Assembly (NCBI RefSeq): GCF_014356525.2
Contig: NC_052511.1
Location: 9,568,638-9,632,637 of the forward strand
Length of the DNA: 64,000 nt
Source: Nilaparvata lugens
Taxonomy: Eukaryota > Arthropoda > Insecta > Hemiptera > Delphacidae
Direction of reading: 5' to 3'
Shown here: one piece after another, positions 43,630-52,989 of the stretch
Position numbering within the stretch: position 1 is the stretch's first letter
Layout: every line of letters starts with the position of its first letter
Translations under genes and position numbers: made by a program
The notes under the pieces: generated by a model
Databases searched by the model: none
Told to the model about the DNA's origin: nothing
Seen by the model: the letters and a program-made list of their open reading frames with translations, nothing else

Positions 43630-44195
43630 AACTGTAGTTTTCATACAGTTTTAACAGTTCTTGACAAAATGTGAAGTACAAGTACTTCAATCTATCTGAG
43701 ATTCAATCTATCCATATGAGGGCGATTCAAGGAGGAAATTCAGCAGTTTAATCCCCAAAGTTCAGTATAGGCTCTACTTTAACATTCGTAGAACCATACG
43801 TGAAATTCGACTCCATCCTGTATGCAAGTCATAAATTAATCATTCATTCTCAGCCGATGAATCATGAATTTTCCAGTAGAATATATTCTATAGAGTCGGC
43901 CTGGATCAATTCAATAATGAATGAATTAGCGTGCATTGTCATGTAGTCGATGGGGAGCGCGCGGACTCTGATAGGGAGCAATCCAGGGCCGAATTTCGAA
44001 AAAAGCGACTTGATGAATCGACAAAGCGAAGCTCAGAGGAGAGCGGAATTTATGGACTGATCAGATAAAAACATCAAGTGAGAGAATAACAGTTGACAAA
44101 AGATTTATCAATCAGTTTTGCACATGAGGCCGTTCTCAGGTTAGCAGCGAGTAACCAAAAACACGAGCGATATTTCAAAATATCCCAGGTAAGTT

Positions 44196-44429
44196 ATGAG
44201 GCGCTTCGTGGGTGACAAAATAAAATTGTTTCTAGACCCTGGCCGGGACCATAAATTGTCGAGTGGGTCAAAAATTTATTACGCGACGCTATTGAAGCGA
44301 GAGACAGACACTCCAAACACGGGTACCCCTTTTGTATTTACATTTTTCTATTATTTGCCCCACAGAGTCGAGATTTGCGACCCCGACCTGATTTTTCCGG
44401 ACGATTTCAACCCGAGTCACCTACCGTGA
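44196..44429 (+). CDS. 77-codon frame, duplicated at 46556-46789, unknown
   Basis: The product would be MRRFVGDKIKLFLDPGRDHK..., ending FPDDFNPSHLP. It differs from its twin by one residue (V5A). There is no recognisable domain, and it starts just inside what would be the intron of the exon-like segment upstream. The lack of differences may reflect general conservation of this block, so coding is unproven. Confidence 0.25.
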   Translation: MRRFVGDKIKLFLDPGRDHKLSSGSKIYYATLLKRETDTPNTGTPFVFTFFYYLPHRVEICDPDLIFPDDFNPSHLP

Positions 44430-44608
44430 AATGTGTGCCCCATATACAACAACATGCATTATATACTTGTCTCTGAACATTGATCGACGCATACAGATTT
44501 ACCTGTTCAAGCATAAAAAATCGCTAGGGTCCATTTTCCGGCAGATGCGAATTGTATGCCGATGCCGTGATAAATGGTGCTCTCCATATTGAGTTCAACC
44601 ATTTCAAG

Positions 44609-44814
44609 TTTTCTATACGTTTCAAGGTCCCCTGAGTCCAAAAACATGATTTTTGGGTGTGGGTGGTGTGTGTATGTGTGTATGTGTGTTGTGTGTGTAT
44701 GTCTGTGAACACGATAACTCCATTCCTAATTAACCGATCGACTTGAAATTTTTAACTTAAGGTCCCTATACCATGAGGACCCGACAATAAGAAATTCAAT
44801 AAAATTCAATTCAA
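44609..44814. repeat. (GT)n-containing dispersed repeat
   Basis: GGTGTGGGTGGTGTGTGTAT and further GT units (44656-44705) are followed by CTGTGAACACGATAACTCCA, a phrase that is widespread in arthropod repeats as I remember it. Leads directly into the tandem units. Confidence 0.6.
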
Positions 44815-45640
44815 GATGGCGGAAAAAATGGCGGATAATTACTAAAAAACCATGTTTTTCACGTTTTTCTCGAAAAGGCTCTAACGATTTTCTTCAAATT
44901 TATATCATGGATAGCTAATTATATGCCCTATCAACTAGCATAAGTCTCATTCCTGGGAAAATTTCAGGAGCTCCGTAATATTCTTGAGAAAAATGGTGGA
45001 AAATGACTAAAAAACCATGTTTTCACGGTTTTCTCGAAAACGGCTTCAACGATTTTCTTCAAATTTATACCATGGATAGCTACTTTCAAGCCCTATCAAC
45101 TGGCATAAGTTTCATTTCTGGAAAAATTTCAGGAGCTCCGTAATATTCTTGAGAAAAATGGCAGATAATGACTAAAAATCCATGTTTTTCACCGTTTTCT
45201 CGAAAACTGCTTTAACGATTTACTCCAAATTCATACCATGGATAGATATTCATAAGCACTATCAACTGGCATGAGTCTCATTTCTGGGAAAATTCCATGA
45301 GCTCCGTAATATTCTTGAGAAAAATGGCGGATAATGACCAAAAACCAGGTTTTTCACGGTTTTCTCGAAAACGGCTCTAAAGATTTTCTTCAAATTCAAG
45401 CCATTGGTAGCTATTCATAAGTCCTATCAAATGACATGAGTTTTTTCCTTGGAAAATCGCAGTAGCTCCGTAATATTCTTGAGAAAAATGGCGGATAATT
45501 ACTAAAAAACCATGTTTTTCACGATTTTTTCAAAATAGCTTGACCGATTTTTTTCAAATTCATACTCTGTATGGTTATTTATCAGCTCTATTAACTGGCA
45601 TGAGTCTCTTTTGGGAAACTAATGGGGGGTCCACCCCATC
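44815..45640. repeat. Five tandem units of ~164 bp
   Basis: Units begin near 44819, 44988, 45153, 45317 and 45482 with GAAAAATGGCGGATAATxAC. Each contains ACCATGTTTTTCACGxTTTT, CTCGAAAACGGCTxTAACGA, CCTATCAACTGGCATxAGTC and GAGCTCCGTAATATTCTTGA. The CTCGAAAACGGCTCTAACGA phrase also opens 10376-10985. Diverged satellite-like array, noncoding. Confidence 0.93.
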
Positions 45641-45910
45641 CTTGAGAAATGGACTTTGTAACCTCCTTCTCGTGCATGAGGTAGGTAGGTAGAGCAGTTC
45701 ATAAAAAGAACACATAGTCGAGATATTTCATCTGTAGAACAGCTGTTTTGACGACTTTAAAAAATGACGACTAAAAAAATCATTGAATTTCACAATTTAC
45801 ACAAAGGAAAAAGTACTCTGAAAACAATTATATATACACTAATACAAAAGTCTGATCGTAGTTTCGAATATGAGCAAGGAAAGTTGTGTGAGTGTACCAC
45901 ACCAGATTTT
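45641..45910. other. Unassigned DNA between repeats
   Basis: Nothing recognised. Confidence 0.45.
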
Positions 45911-46482
45911 TAGTTTTAATCTGTGAATTAACATATATATTCTGTATGTCTCTGTTATTATAATATTGGTGGAATTGCTCAAGAGTTCAATTGTAGTTTT
46001 CATAAACTGTCAACAGTATTTGACATAATGTGGAGTACAAGAACTTCAATCTATCTGAGATTCAATCTATCCATACGAGGGCAATTCAAGGAGGAAATTC
46101 AGCAGTTTAATCCCCAAAGTTCAGTACAGGTTCTAGCTTAACATTCGGATAACCATACGTGAAATTCGTCTCTATCCTGTATGCAAGTCATAAATTAATC
46201 ATTCATTCTCAACCGATGAATCATGAATTTTCCAGTAGAATATATTCTATAGAGTCAGTCTGAATCAATTCAATAATGAATGAATTAGCGCGCATTGTCA
46301 TGTAATCGATGGGGAGCGCGCGGACTCTGATAGGGAGCAATCCAGGGCCGAATTTCGAAAAAAGTGACTTGATGAATCGACAAAGCGCAGCTCAGAGGAG
46401 AGCGGAATTTATGGACTGATCAGATAAAAACATCAAGTGAGAGAATAACAGTTGACAAAAGATTTATCAATCAGTTTTGCAC

Positions 46483-46548
46483 ATGGAGGCCGTTCTCAGG
46501 TTAGCAGCCAGTAACCAAAAACACGAGCGATATTTCAAAATATCCCAG
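46483..46548 (+). CDS. Possible first coding exon (22 codons)
   Basis: ATG at 46483 opens MEAVLRLAASNQ... through KISQ, ending in CAG exactly at a strong 5' splice site, CAG|GTAAGT (46546-46554). The following in-frame codons run into a stop within ten codons, as expected for an intron. In the duplicate locus one G is missing after the ATG, so the frame ends after six codons. The rest of any such gene is not identifiable here. Exon status is inference. Confidence 0.35.
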
Positions 46549-46555
46549 GTAAGTT

Positions 46556-46789
46556 ATGAGGCGCTTCGCGGGTGACAAAATAAAATTGTTTCTAGACCCT
46601 GGCCGGGACCATAAATTGTCGAGTGGGTCAAAAATTTATTACGCGACGCTATTGAAGCGAGAGACAGACACTCCAAACACGGGTACCCCTTTTGTATTTA
46701 CATTTTTCTATTATTTGCCCCACAGAGTCGAGATTTGCGACCCCGACCTGATTTTTCCGGACGATTTCAACCCGAGTCACCTACCGTGA
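46556..46789 (+). CDS. 77-codon frame, twin of 44196-44429, unknown
   Basis: Nearly identical to its twin (residue 5 is A here). Contains YYATLLKRETDTPNTGTPFV and FPDDFNP; no known domain. If the upstream GTAAGT is used as a splice donor, this frame is intronic and probably meaningless. Confidence 0.25.
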   Translation: MRRFAGDKIKLFLDPGRDHKLSSGSKIYYATLLKRETDTPNTGTPFVFTFFYYLPHRVEICDPDLIFPDDFNPSHLP

Positions 46790-47192
46790 AATGTGTGCCC
46801 CATATACAACAACATGCATTATATACTTATCTCTGAGCATTGATCGACGCATACAGATTTACCTGTTCAAGCATAAAAAATCGCTAGGGTCTATTTTCCG
46901 GCAGATGCGAATTGTATGCCGTGATAAATAGTGCCCTCCATATTGATTTCAACCATTTCACGTTCTTCCGCGTGAGTTAGGATAACTCGTTCAAGTATGA
47001 AACTCTATCTCAAACTCTCGATAATATGGAATTAGTGGAGTAAACAACCTTGGGCCACGTTTTTGTGTGGAGAATTTGTGAATGAACAGCTTGTGAAAGC
47101 TGATAACGTTGATGTATGGAGTAGTATAGTATCCACATATAATAATCACAATAGCCTACTTGAATATAAAGCTTCTTGAATAGTTGAAATAT

Positions 47193-47740
47193 AAAGGTGC
47201 GTACAGATATACGCGCCGCGAACATGAGCAATTCACTTTTAATCAGCTGACTATATCTGTATTTTTACAGAATCGGTAAGATCATAGAGAAATGATAGCA
47301 TAAGTAGATATCCCATGGTATAGGGCATTTATGTCGCAACTTTTACTGTTATCTCAAGCCGATTACTGTTGATTATTGTAGATTGTTACTGGTTTAGCCG
47401 GGTAAGAGTGAATGAACGGCACAATATGAGAGACTACCAGTGTCACACAGCTTCATGGGAAAGAACTACGTGAACTATCGGCTTGGGATAACAGTAAAAG
47501 TTGCGACATAAATGCCCTATACCATGGGATATCTACTTATGCTATTGTTTCTCTATGGTAAGATACCGATATAAAAAGCTTGGCATCAGCTGATTAAAAG
47601 TGAATTGCTCATAAACAATTCATCAGCTGACTATATCTGTATTTTTACAGAAACAGTAAGATACAGATATAGAAAGCTTGGCATCAGCTGATTAAAAATG
47701 AATATTGCTCATGTTCGCGGCGCGTATATGTGTACGCACC
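47193..47740. mobile_element. Family A element, interrupted and internally duplicated
   Basis: Left part 47193-47282 and right part from 47565 form a family A element split by a family B element. Beyond the junction the core (ATCAGCTGACTATATCTGTA) is present a second time (47614-47690), so the copy also has an internal partial duplication. The right end is ATATGTGTACGCACC. Confidence 0.88.
47283..47557. mobile_element. Family B element, intact (275 bp), nested in family A
   Basis: Ends CATAGAGAAAT / GTTTCTCTATG, with the 7-bp repeat GTAAGAT on both sides (47276-47282, 47558-47564). Length equals that of 38802-39076. Joining the flanks restores the family A sequence ACGGTAAGATA, which proves the insertion. 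Confidence 0.95.
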
Positions 47741-48308
47741 ATATCATCCATTACAATACTAATTTCCTGCTTGGAAACTTCATTCTAATTGCTTCTTCTA
47801 ATGATTTTTATGATTTCATCCTTATTATCTTCTTCATATCTGAAGCAGTTGTTTATGCGGTATGGTTTATTTCTGTTTATCTTATTACGGTGTAAATGAT
47901 ATCTCTTCCTCTATCCTACAGTAAGATCCTCAATATTACAACTATCAAAAATACTCTCAGAACTTACCCGGATACCCAGATTGAATTAGTATGATAATTT
48001 CGATGAAGAGTAAAATGGGCAAAATTTGAATTTATTCTCCTGTTCTACTTGTATTTCTTCCACAAGGAACTGTTCGTTTATAGTATCAACGAAGAAAAAA
48101 TCTTGCTCCAAGTTTTCTCAAGTTTCAAACATTTTTGGTAGGGTTCACATTAAAAAAAAATTAGTTTGAATTCCGTCCTCTGTATTGTTAGTTATTGAAA
48201 AATATCTTATTCATTTTGGGGAAACAAGAATGTCAATAGAACAAAGTGCATACATCACAATTTGGAACTATTCTAATAATTTGGATATTTCGACTGTCGT
48301 ATGAATTG
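47741..48308. other. Unassigned DNA
   Basis: A 65-codon frame at 47698-47895 starts inside the family A end. Nothing else. Confidence 0.4.
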
Positions 48309-48622
48309 GAACGGTTTTAGGCTTGAACCTGTGATACTTTTACTTTTTGTGTAGTTGAGAAGTTGATATTGTGGTAATTATTCATATTGGATGAAAAACA
48401 CTGAGAAATTGTCAAAAACCACAGATTTATTGATACTTAGAAATACCGGTTTCGGTTATTACACCATTGTGAATCTCTGATAACTGTTTCTAAGTATCAA
48501 TAAATCTTTGGTTTTTGACAATTTCTTAGTCTTTTTCATCCCATATGGATAATTACCACAATATCAACTTCTCAACTACACAAAAAGTAAAAGTATCACA
48601 GACTCAAGCCTAAAACCGTTCA
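48309..48622. mobile_element. Family C element within a larger palindrome, first of a pair
   Basis: Outer arms GAACGGTTTTAGGCTTGAAC and its complement near 48603-48622 enclose family C arms. The left arm is full, with TACCGGTTTCGGTTATTACA; the right arm starts only at TTTCTAAGTATCAATAAATC. Confidence 0.82.
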
Positions 48623-48625
48623 TTT

Positions 48626-48866
48626 TTGTGTAGTTGAGAAGTTGATATTGTGGTAATTATTCATATTGGATGAAAAATACTGAGAAATTGTCAAAAACCA
48701 CAGATTTATTGATACTTAGAAACAGTTATCAGAGATTGACAATGGTGTAATAACCGAAACCGGTATTTCTAAGTATCAATAAATCTGTGGTTTTTGACAA
48801 TTTCTCAGTCTTTTTTCATTCAATATGAATAATTACCACAATATCAACTTCTCAACTACACAAAAA
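48626..48866. mobile_element. Family C element, second of a mirrored pair
   Basis: It begins TTTTTGTGTAGTTGAGAAGT and ends ACTTCTCAACTACACAAAAA. Here the left arm stops at GATACTTAGAAA and the right arm is full (ATAACCGAAACCGGTATTTC), the mirror image of the first element. Probably produced by inversion or snap-back duplication. Confidence 0.82.
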
Positions 48867-50407
48867 AAAGAAAAAAAATGAAGAGAAAAGCTTGGAATCA
48901 TTATAATAGTTCATTCAATGTAATAGGCTACTTTTTTGGAAGCTGAGTTTTGTTGAATGTTTGAAAAAATAAATTGTCTGTATTCTTACATCGCAAATTA
49001 GATAATAGAATAGAATAGCCAGCCAGTTGATGTCTGATCTATGAAGACAATAATAATTAAGAAGGCCGGTAGCCAGCCAGCCACCAGTCAACCCTGGTTA
49101 CAAAGGCCAGAAGACGTATGCGGTGAAACGCAACAACCAAATGACCGTCGCGCGTCTGTAGCTTACCACTCTATCTATTTCCAGTTCTATGGTCTATATT
49201 CGTCAAACTAATGATTCGTGACCACTCTACTCTTCTTGTGATCGTTGCTCACTGTACGGCAAATAAATAAAATGAGTAATTTATTTACGGCAAATAACCG
49301 CTACGTCCAATTGATAGTGAGACATTGCTCATGCCAGTCTACGTGGTGCATTCACACCTGTGCTGAATGCGTTCGCTCCTAAGTACAGTAGGAGGCTGTG
49401 AGAACTGCATTGAGATTCGAGGAGAGAAAAAGATTAATTTTCTGTGTAACGTATTAAAATATTGTAACATTACGTTGAGACAGAATATAATTTATCAAAA
49501 AAATTAACGGAATAAACGAAAACATGTTTGTCAATTCTACAGTCATTTTCATGCTACAGGATAAAGTGACTCTATGTCATGACCATACATACTTTTAGAT
49601 TTTAATTAAACAAATCAATCCTTTCCCATTTCAAATACATAATAATTATTATTCATTCACCAAACAAAATAATGAAATATTAAGGAGCAGAAATTATATA
49701 CCACCAGCTAGATTGTAAATCAATTACAATCAAGCAAAGTTTATATGTGTAGGTGTTTGTTGCATCATGAGGAAAAAATCATGAATATGTATTCAACATG
49801 TTTCTTTACATATCTTGTTAGCATAGTAAGATTAAGTAAATTGTGAATCAAGAAGAATCGAGTACATTATGGAAAACGTAGAATCTAGTGGATTGTTGAA
49901 TCGAGAAAAATCAAGAAGCTTGTGGATCAAGTTGGGTCAAATAGAATTTGGCGTCACATAATCATGATCAAAATACTCATAAAATTGAATCATATATTGC
50001 ACAAAAACGAGATGAATAATGTGTGATGAAAATAGAAAAAATACTGGTATAATATTGTACAAAAACATTGAACACAATCAAATATCAAGAATCACGCTTC
50101 TGAAAAATGAAACTAGTCTGATGTGGAAATGGAAACTACATTTATATAATTTATTCCAAGCGAATGTAATTCAATGTATGATGTACAATTACACAATTTA
50201 TAATGTGTATAATGTTTCACATTGTTCAATGCATAACGTGTGTAATTATTCACATTATACAATGAACAGTATAATGTGAAGCCACAGAGAAGATAGGGAA
50301 GTAGAATTCCTCTACTTTGTGGTGAAGCCTTAACCACATGCATTTCAATGACTGATCATATGAGTGTGCATACAATTGTATAGAATAGCTTTGTCTAGTC
50401 AATTTAA
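48867..50407. other. Unassigned DNA
   Basis: Contains no recognisable gene; 49000-49410 is somewhat GC-richer with a CCAGCCAGCCACCAG run. A small TCACATTATACAATG-type repeat lies near 50180-50280. Frames of 76-86 codons here have no domain. Confidence 0.4.
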
Positions 50408-50433
50408 TCATCATCATCATCATCATCATCATC
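50408..50433. repeat. (CAT)n microsatellite
   Basis: About nine CAT triplets. It leads to poly-H or poly-M runs in frames, without meaning. Confidence 0.95.
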
Positions 50434-50439
50434 GTCATT

Positions 50440-50900
50440 CAAGGATCAGGCTTGTTGCTTGTTCCGGCATCCATTTCTTCATCGGACGGACGACCGATGA
50501 AGAAATGGATGCCGGAACAGTTGCCAATGGTGCCAAGCTTGAATTGGAAGTCTATTTGCTGGCATACGGAGTAGATGGCTGGACCAGTCTTCCCTACTTT
50601 TCTTCAATATTTGCAATAAAGACTCTACATTCAGTTTGATTCTTATTACTTCGTTTCTTATGTAATCCAACCTAGTGTAACCTTTGACTGCTCGAAGGAA
50701 CCTCATTTCGGCTGCTTGGATACGTGACTAAGTTTTTTTTATTGACACCCAGGCTTCGCTTCCATAAGCTATTATTGGTACATCCATTAGTCAGTAGAAC
50801 TTCATCTGAGTGGCTTGTCTTGTTCTCTTCCCTATTGCTCTACGTATTGCACCACACACAGCACTGAATTTTGTCAATTTCTCACTTACATCATCTTCTC
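50440..50900 (-). pseudogene. LINE ORF2 C-terminal fragment, degenerate
   Basis: On the minus strand one reads PIIAYGSEAWVSIKK, then AAEMRFLRAVKGYTRLDYIR, NEVIRIKLN and SREDWSSHLLRMP, the order typical of the region behind the reverse transcriptase in R1/RTE-like LINEs (YGSE.W, RFLR.V.G.TR.D..RN, W.GH..RM). A stop interrupts it near 50733. Only 228 bp is open in one frame (50479-50706). Confidence 0.75.
50460..50519. repeat. Perfect 26-bp-arm hairpin
   Basis: Arms 50460-50485 and 50494-50519 (GTTCCGGCATCCATTTCTTC and its complement) with an 8-nt loop ACGGACGA. It sits at the 3' side of the LINE remnant, on whose codons the right arm lies, so the left arm looks like a snap-back copy. Confidence 0.92.
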
Positions 50901-51459
50901 TGTCAAATGAGATACGTCAATTTAATTTCATTCCAATTTCGGGAGAGAAATAGTACAAGGTTAACTGTATTTTTCTTCTTCATTATTTTAATGAGTATCA
51001 ATGTGAATGGATGAATTTCGTCTGTTTTTATAGAGAAAATTTTGCGCAAGATCTGTCTAAATGAAAATTGAATACAATTCAAGCACAATAAAAAGCTATC
51101 AAGTTACAATAAGACTAACTGTGAGTAATTTAGACTAAGAAATATAATACCCTCTACCTTCGCCGCTGCAATATGTTTGAATCGTTACCCACGTACTAGT
51201 AGTTCTGTGAACAGTAGACCTCACGCAGTATTCTCATCCACAAGTACCTGATTGAAACTATAGACCTTAGGGAAATACAGCAATAGACTGGCTTCTCCAC
51301 ACATCTGTGTAATCACTTGTCAGCTGATTTATGATGAATAATTCTATAGTCTGATTTTTACTCTAATATTGGCGTATGAAGGAGGCTCCTTTTTCCTTTT
51401 ATATTATCCTTGAAATGCAAAATTTCCAAAAACCTTGTATATACGTCGACGCGCAATTA
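50901..51459. other. Unassigned DNA
   Basis: At 50934-50990 the plus strand has TTTCGGGAGAGAAATAGTAC, resembling the stem-loop 3' ends (57690-57815), but the second half of the stem is missing. Otherwise nothing. Confidence 0.4.
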
Positions 51460-51606
51460 AAAAGGAACATACCTGTCAAATTTCATGGAAATCTATTACC
51501 GCGTTTCGCCGTAAATGCGCAACATATAAACATATAAACATTTAAACATTAAGATGTATTCCAAGTCGTCGACTTGAATCTTAGACCTCACTTCGCTCGG
51601 TCAACA
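51460..51606. repeat. Dispersed repeat, shared with 8345-8512
   Basis: Same order of landmarks as at 8345-8512 (TCTATTACCGCGTTTCGCCG, TAAATGCGCAACA, CACTTCGCTCGGTCAA). The copies differ in the short AAACATTTAAACATT run. Confidence 0.75.
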
Positions 51607-52654
51607 ATTCATGGATCTATGTGAAATAAACTACGCAAACTATATGAAACATTTTGAGAAGAGCAGAATGATTGCAATTATTTCTACGACGCACTGTGTC
51701 TCTGTTTTCTGTCGCTGTTTTCGTTTCATTAGTTTTATTGGTTCCCACTATGAATTATTCACGACTTAGTAGCGGAGAATTTCAAAAGCAGAATAACACA
51801 GAAACTGACTACCAAAACTTGTAGAAATAAAGGAAAAACTGTCCCGCGCAGAGAAAGGAAGAAGAAATTGGTGAGGCACTGAACAAAGTTCACAATTTAT
51901 GGTTCTCTGTAGATATACTCGTCCATACGTTATGACTGTGGTGATCTATGGCTGTTGGGCCACTTTCAAACTTTTTCATTTATTTCGAGGGAAAATACAT
52001 AAGACCAGTTGTATTCCTCGCGGGATGTTTACTCCTCCACCATTTACTTTGCTGATTGATGACTTTATAATGCATTCTAGTGAGCAACAAGATACTATCT
52101 GGAGACGAAACTTTGGTTTATGTCTTTCGGCATACTCATGCCTGATAAAAATACCTCCCCGCGCCCTAACCCACGTCTTAGATCTCTCTCCGAATTACTA
52201 CAAATAGCTAAGAGTGATTTATTGTTTTGAAAAGAGAGGATAATAGTGGAGACAGCACACAGTGAGAGAGATGGCTGTTTTGGCTAGTCCAAGTCCAATA
52301 GGATTACAATAAAAAGTATGTAAATTAAGATCTGAATATTTCCATTCCATGGAAATGACTATGTTTGCTTCTCAGATTAATGGATAAGCTACAACGTTCG
52401 ATGAGAAAGCATGTAAATTGAATCGGAAAAGGGATGAGATACTGGGTTTCTTTACTTTTTCGACTATACAGTTCCGGCAAAGTACAGTATATTGTGTTGA
52501 ATAACATCGCTAAATAATGTGGAGATATATTCGTGGGATGAAACTGAATATTACTTTAGCTATTCGTTATTCTCAGTTATTATCATCATTGCCTCGTTTG
52601 CATCGTTTTATGAAATATCGTTCTGATTATTCATAACAATCTATAGCTCTATAT
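51607..52654. other. Unassigned DNA
   Basis: A 102-codon frame at 51899-52207 is the longest; it has a hydrophobic first half but no domain, and no gene is claimed. Confidence 0.4.
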
Positions 52655-52665
52655 TATTTTCAAGA

Positions 52666-52738
52666 ATTGTCTCTTCTCTGTATAGGGCTACTTTTTTGAA
52701 TAAAAGGGTACTGAGATTTTTATATTTATTCCTATTTA
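52666..52738 (-). mobile_element. Family D element, 5'-truncated
   Basis: The minus strand reads ATCTCAGTACCCTTTTATTC and AGTAGCCCTATACAGAGAAG. The 11-bp repeat TATTTTCAAGA flanks it (52655-52665, 52739-52749). Only one arm remains. Confidence 0.85.
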
Positions 52739-52869
52739 TATTTTCAAGACCTTCGTTTGAATTATTAATCTTGAAAGGATGTCGTGAAATTATATTACAA
52801 TACTAGAGTGATTCACAGTATCTTCAATCTTGAATCATGCTATCATAAAAATTGTACACGTGAAATTCT

Positions 52870-52963
52870 AACCTTATCTTGGACTTTGTCATCACCTATA
52901 AATTTGGAAGAATAATAGCACAAGGACTACCTTATTATTTTATCTACCAATGTTATTACATTA
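52870..52963 (+). mobile_element. Decayed retroposon 3' end
   Basis: CTAACCTTATCTTGGACTTT followed by AATTTGGAAGAATAATAGCA and CAAGGACTACC follows the plan of 57690-57815. The last 38 bp (52926-52963) recur at 55407-55444 on the other side of the LINE. Confidence 0.5.
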
Positions 52964-52989
52964 TTTCTATGAAATTATATTTCATAAAT

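Larger units (their letters stand above)
43457..44608 (+). repeat. Segmental duplication, copy 1
   Basis: Matches 45911-46960 from TAGTTTTAATCTGTGAATTA to TTCAACCATTTCA. It differs by a SINE (43544-43629), a 6-bp tandem gain near 44557, about 10% mismatches in 43640-43830, about 3% in 43860-44040 and about 1% in 44040-44470. A one-base deletion next to the ATG at 44124 breaks the exon-like frame present in the other copy. Confidence 0.93.
45911..46960 (+). repeat. Segmental duplication, copy 2 (no SINE)
   Basis: Partner of 43457-44608. Where copy 1 has the SINE, this copy reads GAGTTCAATTGTAGTTTTCA without interruption. It retains an intact ATGGAGGCC at 46483. Confidence 0.93.

Noticed and set aside
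50364..50639. 91-codon frame with a histidine run
   Set aside because: The histidines come from the CAT microsatellite and the rest is antisense to a LINE remnant.
51899..52207. 102-codon frame as a host gene
   Set aside because: No domain, no splice or start context that stands out, and length is compatible with chance.
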